Shown here in pieces: positions 21,660-30,816 of a stretch of 64,000 bases of DNA. A model generated the notes under the pieces. It ran no database searches, was not told the DNA's origin, and saw only the letters and a list, made by a program, of their open reading frames with translations. Both the position numbers and the translations under genes were made by a program. The stretch comes from Dendrolimus kikuchii (Eukaryota; Arthropoda; Insecta; Lepidoptera; Lasiocampidae): the NCBI GenBank assembly GCA_019925095.2, contig CM034394.1:23484272-23548271 (forward strand), given 5' to 3'. Positions within the stretch are counted from its first letter, which is position 1. Each line of letters starts with the position of its first letter.

Positions 21660-22075
21660 CTATTGACGTTTGACAAGTGCTACCTTGCAACAATATATTT
21701 TGATCTACGCTATGTTTATTATTTATTCATGTTTAGTCATAATTTCTAATCGTAAAATAAATTATATACAAATATCCACTTCAAATTTCCTATTTATTTA
21801 TTTAAATTTATTTTATCAATTACTTAATGATCTACTTTTGTTATTGTTAATCAATGCCTATATAGCTGCGTTAGCCAGGACGTAACGATTCGATCAACCA
21901 ATGAGAAGTGTGTATAAAACTCGCTCTCATTGGTGGGAATTCAAAAATGTAAAAAGACACGGGTTTTGAATTCAGTTAGAAAAGACACGTTTTGTACTAC
22001 TTTAAGATACTAGTGTGGAAATAAAAGCCAGTTTAAAATCGAACTTATATTCATTTATTCGAGAGTCTTACATCA
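21660..22075 (+). mobile_element. Possible solo LTR
   Basis: AGTGTGTATAAAACTCGCTC (about 21907-21926) is TATA-like and GGAAATAAAAGCC (about 22017-22029) is polyadenylation-like. The segment ends near TCGAGAGTCTTACA at 22071, resembling the end of an insect LTR. No partner LTR, primer-binding site or pol gene is present. Confidence 0.35.
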
Positions 22076-22889
22076 CGCCCAATATCATAGCACACTTCTC
22101 AGGTTTCAATGAAGAATTTGTGCTCTTAGGGATATGATATCTACTAGCAACCACCAGCGACTTTATTGACATCTGCGGCCTTCTCATATACACAAAGCAA
22201 TGTTGCATATTATTATATGCCTTATCATAACATGACTCATGGCGAGCTCATTAAGCGATTTCCAAAAGGAGGTTATCAATTCGTCTCTATATTTTTTTGT
22301 ATGTATGTTACTCGATTTCTCCGTCAATTGTGAGAGTTAATATATAATAATAGCTTTAGAAATAAGTTAATTTATACTTTTTTAGTTTTTGAAGTCGGTT
22401 ATTTTAAACGAAGTTATTTTATTTTTTGCATATATGAGATACATAGACAGAGGAACAAACGGATTACCATGGCTACCGTATAAGGATTCCGTTGCTCCCA
22501 AAACGTGTACAAAAACCTAAAAAATCATATTTATAACAAAAATAAATATTACCAATAAGTACTTTTGTAAAATGTTTGAATCGATTGCCATTTCATAATC
22601 GAGCAGTTTTTAATAAACAAACGGCAGGAAGGCACGTTTTCAATTTAAAATCGTACGACACGGCACGATGCGGTGCGATAAGGTGCGTTGCGATTGATTT
22701 CGATTACTAAGCTCTTTTCGGCTTTGATGATATAAATATTAATACTTTTCATCACGATCCCTTCATTGGAGGTCATGAATACAGGCAAATGTACCTTCCC
22801 GTTCAGTAAAAGGGCTTTTGGGAATGTGGTTTGTAATGAAAATTGCGAATTCCCCTGCGTATAAGTAACGCTATTGATTATTTGACTGG
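22076..22889. other. Non-coding DNA with a repeat E scrap
   Basis: 22255-22405 shows repeat E-like phrases (TTTCCAAAAGGAGGTTATC, TTTTTGAAGTCGGTTA). 22650-22690 is a short run of related ACGGCACGATGCGGTGCGAT phrases. No gene. Confidence 0.4.
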
Positions 22890-22903
22890 TACATTAGATT
22901 AGA

Positions 22904-23217
22904 AAACGTCGGGATGAAGGTAAGGAAAGGAATTGTCCGGTGGTTCGGGCATGTGGAAAGAATGACTAAACAGATATACAATGCAAAAGTGGATGGATGC
23001 ACAAGTCGTGGAAGGCCACGACACACCTTCCATGATCAAATTGATCGTATACTAGCAGAAGGTGATGTCAGGAGGCTTAAGAACAGACGAGCGTGCATGA
23101 CAAGAGCTATGAATCTCAAAGAAGCGAGTGAAGTGTGTAAGAATAAGCCTGAATGGCGCTCTGGTGTCCGTGCCTACCCCGCAAGGGAACTGGCGTGAAG
23201 CTATGTATGTATGTATG
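22904..23217 (+). pseudogene. RTE-like retrotransposon C-terminal fragment with 14-bp target duplication
   Basis: Reads MKVRKGIVRWFGHVER (a ~12-bp in-frame deletion follows) to AYPARELA and stop at 23198, then a (TATG)n tail. TACATTAGATTAGA is duplicated at 22890-22903 and 23218-23231. Only the last ~95 codons of the polymerase remain. The insertion site is the extreme 3' end of a CR1-like fragment at 23232-23310. Confidence 0.9.
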
Positions 23218-23231
23218 TACATTAGATTAGA

Positions 23232-23310
23232 TTGGATAACGCTTTATTGTTCACCAAAATAAACAATTACAAAAACAAAATTGAGAACTTTTATTAATTA
23301 GGTTTAGTTG
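23232..23310 (-). mobile_element. CR1-like LINE 3' end
   Basis: TTGGATAACGCTTTATTGTT then CACCAAAATAAAC is the reverse complement of the AACAATAAAGTGTT terminus seen at about 25285 and 34885. Confidence 0.6.
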
Positions 23311-23403
23311 TGAAAGTTTTCTTCATTGTACGTACCACGGATTATTTTCTAATTTATGTAGTGTATAAGAACTTGATAATTCTATTACAAATTGCTTATT
23401 TGT

Positions 23404-23576
23404 GTGTACTAGCAGAAGATGATTTCAGGAGCCTTAAGAACAGACGAGCGTGCATGACAAGAGTTATGAATGTCAAAGAAGGAAGTGAGGTGTGTAAGAA
23501 TAAGCCTGAATGGCGCTCTGTTGTTCGTGCCTACCCCGCAAGGGAACTGGCGTGAAGTTATGTATGTATGTATGTA
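23404..23576 (+). pseudogene. RTE-like retrotransposon C-terminal fragment, shortest copy
   Basis: Begins TGTACTAGCAGAAGATGATT and reads through to PARELA, stop at 23555 and a (TATG)n tail. About 50 codons of the polymerase C-terminus remain. The longer plus-strand frame that starts at 23310 is host sequence fused to it. Confidence 0.85.
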
Positions 23577-23867
23577 TGTATATTAATTATTTCTCTCATT
23601 GCCTTTAAAACTCTCTCTACAAAGCATTTAATAGTCTAGTTTAAAAAAATATATATACCCATAAATAAAATACACGGTTTTTTTATCAGTTTTCGCGACT
23701 AGTATACTAAAGTATGTTTTAACGTTTTTAAGCGCTGAATTTTATTTTATTTTTATTTTTATTTTAATACTTTTCAGTAGCCGTGATCACAGACGACAAA
23801 GATGATGAAGAAAGGAAAGCTATTGAAAAATAGCCGAAAACGTTAAAATTAACTTTTAGTTATTTAA
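23577..23867. other. AT-rich DNA, nothing identified
   Basis: Contains the GTAGCCGTGATCAC phrase shared with 20212 and a (TTTTA)n-like stretch at 23738-23766. Confidence 0.4.
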
Positions 23868-24239
23868 CTAGCTGACCCGGCAAACTTCGTACCACCTCAG
23901 AATCAATAAATAAAAACGTTGATTTCTGAACGACTGGACGAACATCAAACGTTTGACATTCAAAACCAAAAAAATGAAAAAACAACTTCACTTTTAAATT
24001 TAATTAATTTCTAAACGACGGGACGAACATCAAATGTTTGACAGGTACGTATAGTTTCTAAGGGAAAGCGAAAATATTGTTTTTACTATATTCCAAGCAT
24101 TTTTTTATATATACTCACCTTTTAAACCTTCCCTGGACTTCCACAAATAATTCTAAACTAAAATTATCGAAATCAGTCCAGCCGTTCTCGAGATTTAGGG
24201 AGACTAACGAACAGCAATTGATTTTTATATATATATAGA
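23868..24239 (-). mobile_element. Helitron family D copy
   Basis: Minus-strand 5' TCTATATATATATAAAAATC after A; 3' TTTGCCGGGTCAGCTAG followed by T. 372 bp, no coding capacity. A shorter copy is at 50770-50960. Confidence 0.85.
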
Positions 24240-24763
24240 TATGAAAAAAAATTAGAAAAATAATCTGTCGACATTTTTAATACTCGTTGAGAAATTAATA
24301 GCTAAGTTTTCCACGACGTTTTTTATTAAAATTAATAAGCCACCCTGTTCATTGTGAGAGCAAACAGGTAAACTTCGGGGAGCACTCATAACTTTCTTTC
24401 AACTTTATTGCTATGCTCGGCTCGACTATTAAACTTTCATTTTTTTCTAGGCGTAATTTTCTGCTCTGGAAGCCTTGAATATTATATTTCAAATCTCATA
24501 GGAGAAAACCTCGAGGTTCTATATATACAGATTGAATTTTTCAAGTGGGGAATTCAGGGCCAAATCCGAAACTATGCTAGATAGCGAAAAACACTCGACG
24601 GAGTCTCGAGGCTTATTTTGACGAAAACCAAAATGATTAGATTTTTGAAAAAAAAAAACAATTACACTTAACAAGTATCCAATCGGCTGTTTTTGAAAAA
24701 AATCACACGTGTATTATCATACAAATTCATAGTGTAGCTCGTAAGACCAACTTCTTTAAAGGA
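24240..24763. other. Non-coding DNA, nothing identified
   Basis: No gene or recognised repeat. Confidence 0.4.
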
Positions 24764-24879
24764 ATGTGTGTTTGTGTGTGTATCTCGCTCTCCCTCTCTC
24801 TCCCTCTCCCCCCCCTCTCCCTCTATCTCTCTCTCTCTGTGTGTGTGTGCGTGTGTGTGTGTGTATGTGTGTGTGTGTT
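24764..24879. repeat. (TG)n / (TC)n compound microsatellite
   Basis: TGTGTGTGTG, then TCTCTCTCCC tracts, then TGTGTGTGTG again. It abuts the truncated end of a CR1-like LINE copy. Confidence 0.95.
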
Positions 24880-25310
24880 AACCTCATATTCTTTAACCTG
24901 CACTCCTTTCTTGCACCTGCACATTCTTCAACATTTTACTCCAAATCGTTCGCTGTGCAGGCTGTTTGCCTTTGGAACTCTTTACCTGTAGATGCCAGAA
25001 AAGTTAAATCACTTACCATATTTAAAAAATCTGTCAAAAGCCATTACCTTAGTTTATAATAAAATATATATTTTTATATTCTTAATTTAGCTGTTTACTG
25101 TCCACATTGTACTGTTCTTCCTTTTTTATTTTACTTCTTTTTAATTTAATTATACCTGGACATAAGTTGTTAAAAGCATCCTCTCAGTCAGGTTGCCTCG
25201 AAGAGATCGCTCTAAGCGATAAGGCTGTCTTTTGTTCTGCCGTTAAATTATTGTAATTATTCATTCTGTAATTGTTTATTTGGTGAACAATAAAGTGTTT
25301 TCTATTCTAT
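24880..25310 (+). pseudogene. CR1-like LINE, last ~58 codons and 3' UTR
   Basis: 24880-25059 reads LAPAHSSTFYSKSFAVQAVC, LWNSLP, then KSHYLSL and stop. It aligns with the C-terminus of the full CR1-like polymerase at 30817-33759 (LTPAHTSSFYDNSFTVQAVK, LWNALP, KYYLSL). The 3' UTR keeps GCCTCGAAGAGATCGCTC and GCGATAAGGCTGTC and ends GAACAATAAAGTGTT with a (TCTAT)n-like tail. 5'-truncated and non-functional. It diverges enough from the full copy to be a related subfamily. Confidence 0.85.
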
Positions 25311-25399
25311 TCTGTAGGTTCTTCATATAAAAATAACTCATACTTCTATAATCACATTTCTATCGTAGTCTAATAAGGTTCTAAGATACGTTTTTTTAT

Positions 25400-25655
25400 G
25401 TGCAGGAACGGAGAAAGAATACAATTTCCTGCGGCCTGTCGTTAGAGGCGACAAAACAACCCACAGCCAGGTGGTAGAGCATTTGTCCGACTCGATGGCT
25501 ACCACCTGGTCTAAAGTATGTCGCCATAACAACCTTGAGTTGTTAGTGACCAGGTTCCAGTCTCCCTTAAGTGAGCATCAGCGCATTTGTAGCACCTTTG
25601 GTGTTGCAAATGTCCATAGACGATGGTAACCGATGTCTGCTGAACTCCAGCAATA
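25400..25655 (+). repeat. RepG copy with deletions
   Basis: TGTGCAGGAACGGAGAAAG to CTGAACTCCAGC and an A-rich tail. GTGTTCCGGCA and the CCGCTTTCCATC region are deleted. Confidence 0.8.
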
Positions 25656-26507
25656 AAAAAAGTATGACAAATTATATAGCATTTTTTGTAGGAGCAAAAA
25701 ATCTAATACATACATATATTGTTAAAGCAATAATGCTATTTCGTCGTATAAAAGATACGACGTGACTTGAAGTGAAACAGAGTCGTAAGTCAATTTGTAA
25801 CTGATTCCCATCACGTATCTAATATTGTTTAAGGGATAATACTTTTACCTGTGCGCAATTATTTCTGTCTCCCTCTTGGAATTAACGAGTTTTTGTTCCT
25901 CTGACCCACTTCATGAGTACACACGTGCCTTTTTAGGGTCCTGACATATGATGGTAAGAATTGGGTAAGTGCTTGCCAGTCCGCACTCGACGATGGATCC
26001 TGTAGCAGTGATAAGCATCGCCCCTATTTTCGTTTTTTGGCTACAGACTTATAAAAAACTTTTTTAATGGAATATAGGCCATATCTCAAAACCTACTCTT
26101 TTTGTACTACTGAAGTTCAGCCGATAGGCTGACGACCTGATTTATAATAACAAAGGTGTTACCAATGTGCTGCCGGCCTTGAACTGACTTGACTTGACTG
26201 GAACCTGGCCAGAGACGCCGCAACACAAATTTGATTTTTCTTAAATTTTTTTACTTCAATGTATAAACTTAGAGGAGAGGATATAATTTTTACAATTATA
26301 AAAATGAATATCTCCAACTTGTTTATTGTCTTAAATAAAAAAATAATTTTGAAACATCGTCATAATTTTTCAAGACCTGCCTAATATCCTGATATGCCTG
26401 ATATCCCACGTAAGTTAATAAGTAGTACACTGAAGAATTTAACCCTGAGTTACATGTAATAAAGATTAAGAATACACATATTTAATCTATATGACACTCA
26501 AAATTAA
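25656..26507. other. Non-coding DNA with an old RepG scrap
   Basis: 26108-26228 resembles a decayed reverse RepG (AAGTTCAGCCGATAGGCTGA, AACAAAGGTGTTACCAATGT, CTGGAACCTGGCC). Nothing else recognised. Confidence 0.4.
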
Positions 26508-26752
26508 CGGCCTCTGTGGTTGAGCGGGCTAAGCCTTTGCCGGCCTACCTCACTGCAACGCAGAAGATCCGGGTTCGATTCCTGGTATAGTAAATTTTGG
26601 AAACGTATTTTCTCCGTTATTTACTATGCTCTGGGTGTCTGGGATCGGCCCCAGAGTAGTCCGTTGTATATTACCCATAACACAAGCGTGACTTGCTTAA
26701 TTTGGGGATATACAATGTGTGTGTTTGTCTGCCGATTATTATTATTATATTT
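26508..26752 (+). mobile_element. tRNA-derived SINE
   Basis: A-box TGGTTGAGCGG at 26517-26527 and a perfect B-box GGTTCGATTCC at 26572-26582 lie ~45 bp apart, as in tRNA genes, at the head of a non-tRNA body. It ends in a short (ATT)n tract near 26735-26752. No tRNA-like acceptor stem closes the fold, so it is a SINE, not a tRNA gene. Confidence 0.8.
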
Positions 26753-27025
26753 GTATGTCTTTCGAGACCACGGGCCATAAAAATGACCCGGACATTTGGA
26801 GGGCTTGCGTGGGGCCATGGAAAGGCCAACACGTAGAGGCCCTTTGACAAATTTAATGTAAATGTGGCGTGACACTGACCGGCGATTATCCCTGTCTACA
26901 CCATATAAAAATGCACCCAAGGACAAGCCCCGGCCAGCGTAGAACTATTGTGGGAAATGAGGACAAAAAGTACCGGACTATTGGGGTGAACTGCTAGTGG
27001 TACTAGGGGTCTGGGAATATGGGGA

Positions 27026-27310
27026 CTATGGCGTCTGCCCGTCGCAATGTTCAGGGAACATGGAAAAATGGGCAGACGGTGACTCGCCACTCCCTGCATG
27101 GGCCCCAAAAAATGCCATAAAGACAGGGGCAACATGGGTGTGAGTGGCTAAGGGGTGTAGAGAGGTGGGCTGCAGGTTCACCGAAGCTACTTCTGACGTG
27201 ATGCCGTTTATCACTTCCACCCCTGGAGCTTGAGTCTTAGCTCTAGCGATCTCCACTCCGTGCCGGCTGGCTAAGGCAAGCACGGAGGTGGGGGGCCTTG
27301 TCTTGGCCAT
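27026..27310 (-). CDS. Hypothetical 94-aa open frame
   Basis: An ATG at 27310 opens a frame beginning MAKTRPPTSVLALASRHGVE, with later VNLQPTSLHPLATHTHVAP, ending at 27026. The frame stays open upstream of the ATG to about 27412. I see no domain, signal peptide or membrane segment. It lies in a compositionally distinct block (26755-27330) next to a SINE and is as likely to be part of an unrecognised retroposon as a host exon. Confidence 0.25.
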   Translation of the reverse strand: MAKTRPPTSVLALASRHGVEIARAKTQAPGVEVINGITSEVASVNLQPTSLHPLATHTHVAPVFMAFFGAHAGSGESPSAHFSMFPEHCDGQTP

Positions 27311-27473
27311 TGTAGTTATTTTTGATATTTTCGTTATTTTGGTGTCGTTTTGCTTTGACACGATTTTCAAATTGAAGTACAAACAACAGAAGAAAGACGC
27401 TGGGTAGTTCAAAGAAAACCAGGGTTATCTAGGTAATGTATAGATACTCTATGATAATTTAGGAGTTGCCATA

Positions 27474-27547
27474 CAATTTTTGAAGTGAAACTTCTTTAAA
27501 TTCTTTGTCATTTGAAAGTCGATGAAACGAAAAAGCGACACTAAATT
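27474..27547 (+). repeat. Interspersed repeat D copy 3 (truncated)
   Basis: TGAAGTGAAACTTCTTTAAA to AAGCGACACTAAATTC, as in 7622-7762. Confidence 0.6.
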
Positions 27548-27593
27548 CCTAGATATTTTTTATTTGCCATTACCGTCATTTTGGTAATTTTGG

Positions 27594-27796
27594 TAGGTAG
27601 TCTCGGCAGTCTCGGGCAGTCTCGGGCAGTCTCGGCAGTCTCGGTAGCCTCGGTAGCGTCGGTAGCGTCGGTAGCGTCGGTAGCGTCGGTAGCGTCGGTA
27701 GCGTCGGTAGCGTCAGTAGCGTCGGTAGCGTCGGTAACGACGTTAAAGTCGGTAACGTCGGTACCGTCGGTAGCGTCGGTAGCCTCGGTAGCCTCA
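27594..27796. repeat. 9-bp minisatellite, unit GTAGCGTCG
   Basis: About 20 units of GTAGCGTCG and variants (GGGCAGTCTC at the left, GTAGCCTCG at the right). The plus-strand Ser-Val-Ala repeat frame is a by-product of a 9-bp period and has no supporting gene context. Confidence 0.9.
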
Positions 27797-28388
27797 GTAG
27801 TTTTGATGGTTTTGGTAGTTTTTATACTATAGTAGTTTTCATAGCCTCTTCACTCTTGTCTACTAAGCCCTGTATATATAATTATGTTCACCTGTAAATT
27901 GTCTGACGTTTTATTTTTTAATTTAGCCCTCTATTTGAGTCTCTACTTTCATTAGCCAGACTATAAACAAACGAACAGCTCGACATGATGATTAACGAGT
28001 ATAAGAGTTCCGTATCTGCCAATGCGGCTGTGGAACGCTAAAAAGTAACGATCACAATATTTCCGCATATATAAACAGCGATAGTAAATAACAGAACGTA
28101 ACCGTGTACAGGATGCGGTGGAAAAAGTGGTACAATATGGTATATCTATTCAAACATTTTCGCATATCGAAATATATGCCTATTTCCTAAAACGACTCAC
28201 GGTCTCACGCCTTATCTACATTCGGCCTATCAATATTGTCAGCACCCGGAGCGAGAAATACGTATATTTTTTGCTTGTGTACCCACGGAATTTGTCTTTC
28301 TGTACGTACGGGTTGAACTGTTGTAGAATGCCGTCTGTGTGTTGTTTACTATTTAGTAGTAGATTTTTGTTCCTGTCATTTAGAATTA
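27797..28388. other. AT-rich DNA, nothing identified
   Basis: No gene is supported. Confidence 0.4.
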
Positions 28389-28713
28389 CTAGTGGTCGCC
28401 CGTGATCGAAATTCAACCATAATAATTAATGTCAGACTTATACTTCTATAATCACAGACTTCGCCAAGGCTACACTGTTAATTTGACTTGAACAATAAAC
28501 AAAAGAGTATATATGCGTGTGTGTGAAATGCATGGTAGTGTGTGTAATGTTTTTTTTATTGAATAAATGTATTCTTATGCATATTTTTTTATATTAGAAT
28601 GCGTCGCTGATTCTCTATATAAAGTATAAGTGTGCGAAATTTCATACTCCTCCGTTCGTGCAATTTTCCTAAAAAGGGGTACAAAGTTTTTGCTTCACGT
28701 ATTAATATATAGA
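28389..28713 (-). mobile_element. Helitron family C copy, full length
   Basis: Minus-strand 5' TCTATATATTAATACGTGAA after A; 3' GGGCGACCACTAG followed by T. 325 bp, matching 50965-51296 end to end. Confidence 0.85.
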
Positions 28714-28984
28714 TTCAAAACCATTCAAAATTAACAGAGTATTAATCGATTATGAGCGTAGAATCGCAACTCAAAATAGTATGAATTAAGAAGAAATTTG
28801 TGTCGTTGCAAAATAATTTTTATTTTGGCAGAATATGCTGAAACGTACGACACAGCACCGATTTTCAGTATAAATCACAAATATCACCTACCCACGGTAA
28901 AAACAAGAAAACTTAAAATTATAGTAAACGTGTAATCTGAATAAAAAATATCCTGTGTCGAGTATTATTAAAATCCGTCCACTA

Positions 28985-29323
28985 TAGAGAAAAAATCAGT
29001 TTTTTTGTTTGTTAAAATAAAATATGTTTAAATAAAAATGCATTCATTAAAATGTACCTAACCTAACCAAACCACAATTTGCAGTACACCTGCGAAAAAT
29101 CGAAATGTGTGCTGGGACACATAGTAGAAGTGAAACTTCAACGGACAAGTGGAAAAACGAATCGCAACAAAATTTTAACTTGAAGTTTTACGGGCAGGTT
29201 TTCAAATTAGACAAGTACATTAACAATCTGCCCGTAAAACTTCAAGTTAAATTTTTATTGCGATTCGTTTTGACACTTATCCGTTGAAGTTTCCCTTCTA
29301 CTATGTGTCCCAGCACACATTTT
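28985..29323. mobile_element. Foldback (long-hairpin) element
   Basis: Arms at 29103-29197 and 29228-29323 are near-perfect inverted repeats about 95 nt long, separated by a 30-nt loop (TTTTCAAATTAGACAAGTAC...). The left flank 28985-29102 is shared with the copy at 19508, so the repeated unit is larger than the hairpin. No transposase. Transcription from either side would give a long double-stranded RNA. Confidence 0.85.
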
Positions 29324-29754
29324 TATTAACGCATCGTGTAAGCTAGAAACCTCTAAAGATTTATTACATTCTAGATAGATAGATACATTCGAACTTAAAA
29401 ATATTCATTTTTAATAAAAATGGGCGACGTCGCAAATAAAGCATTGTGCACGACTATTTCCCCTTAGTTTGACACGGTAAAATATCTGCAGATCATGAGG
29501 TGAAACACTATCAGGATGTGTAGCTATTTTGCCGAATGGGCTGCGAGGTGGGCCGGATATTCACAAATATTTATTCACGTGTGTACTTTTTTCTGTGAAC
29601 AATTTTGTGTGTGTATATAAAAAATCTAAAAACTTTTGTTAAGAGGCTATATTTAATATGGAATTCGTTATCTCGTTTGTGACTTACCCCATTTATAAAA
29701 ATATAAATTGGGGCTTTGTGGCCTTAAATGTATTAAAAGACATAAAATAGGTAG
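29324..29754. other. AT-rich DNA, nothing identified
   Basis: No gene is supported. Confidence 0.4.
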
Positions 29755-30296
29755 AGATCCCAGTCACCCCAGACTTACGTGATTTTAGGAAAGATGAAAT
29801 TTTTAGGATTGGTAGTTCAATATAAACTTAGAAAGGAATGGATACTCGCTAAGCTGAAAGCGGGCCGTTTTTCAGATAGCAGCTATCAAAGGTGGAAAAT
29901 AACCATGGGAAGATGTTTGGCCAGTCAGATTTATCTAGCTCATTGGAAAATATTTTAAAATATTATATAACTTAATAATATATATAAAATTCAGCCTTCC
30001 TAAAATGACGTAAGTTTCCATTTTTTTTTAAGTGTCTGTCAAAAGTTATGGCCCACAGGGAGTGTCTGGCAATTGTATATCTTCGTTTATAACAATATCA
30101 TATATGACATACGTAAAAACTAGCCTTGCTACTTTGACGTAAGTTAGCATGGTTATTTTCCACCTTTGATACCTGCTACCTGAAAAACGGCCCCGCTTTC
30201 AGCTTAGCGAGTTGGTATCCATTCCTTTCTAAGTTAAGTTAAGTCTGAAAATTTCATCTTCCCTAAAATCACGTAAGTCTCGGGTGACTGGGATCT
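29755..30296. mobile_element. Long-TIR foldback/MITE element, 542 bp
   Basis: The outer ends AGATCCCAGTCACC and GGTGACTGGGATCT begin inverted arms of about 150 bp (29755-29907 and 30148-30296) that match closely apart from small indels, with GAAAGGAATGGATAC and AAAGGTGGAAAATAACCATG conserved in both. A ~240-bp AT-rich core has no coding frame. I could not settle the target duplication. Confidence 0.85.
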
Positions 30297-30816
30297 TAAT
30301 CTAAAAGAGATCAAATAGATATACGTATGAAATTACTAATATTCAATCAAATTAAGGAGCGATTTTTCATTTACCAGATAAAAGTTATTCTATGAAAGAA
30401 AACACAACATAGGAAAATTAAAAATGACACTTGCTTGAATAAAACAATTGAAATGTTCCATTTTCAAATGTAGTCAGCTTATAATTTATTCGATTAAAAC
30501 AAAATGTATAATTACAATACTTCTTGGCAAAACAACAGGCGGCCTTATCGCTAAAAGTGATCTCTTCCAGGCAACCTAGCTTAAAAGAAATTCTTAACTA
30601 ATCTGGCGATGAAGGTGAAGCAGAAAAAAGATAGGACGTACAATTTAAATATACATACTTACATTAATTTATAAATTTAATACATATATATAAAAAAAAA
30701 TATATATAATAATATGTACGTATATACAAAATAATTTAAATAAATATATGTGTTAACATTATATGTGACAAGCATTTTATATATTACAATAGATAAATAA
30801 GTAAATGTTTAATATA

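Noticed and set aside
26508..26590. tRNA gene
   Set aside because: A and B boxes are present, but no acceptor stem or anticodon arm closes and the sequence runs into a SINE body.
27581..27832. Ser-Val-Ala repeat protein
   Set aside because: The frame exists only because the minisatellite unit is 9 bp; it starts and ends without gene signals.
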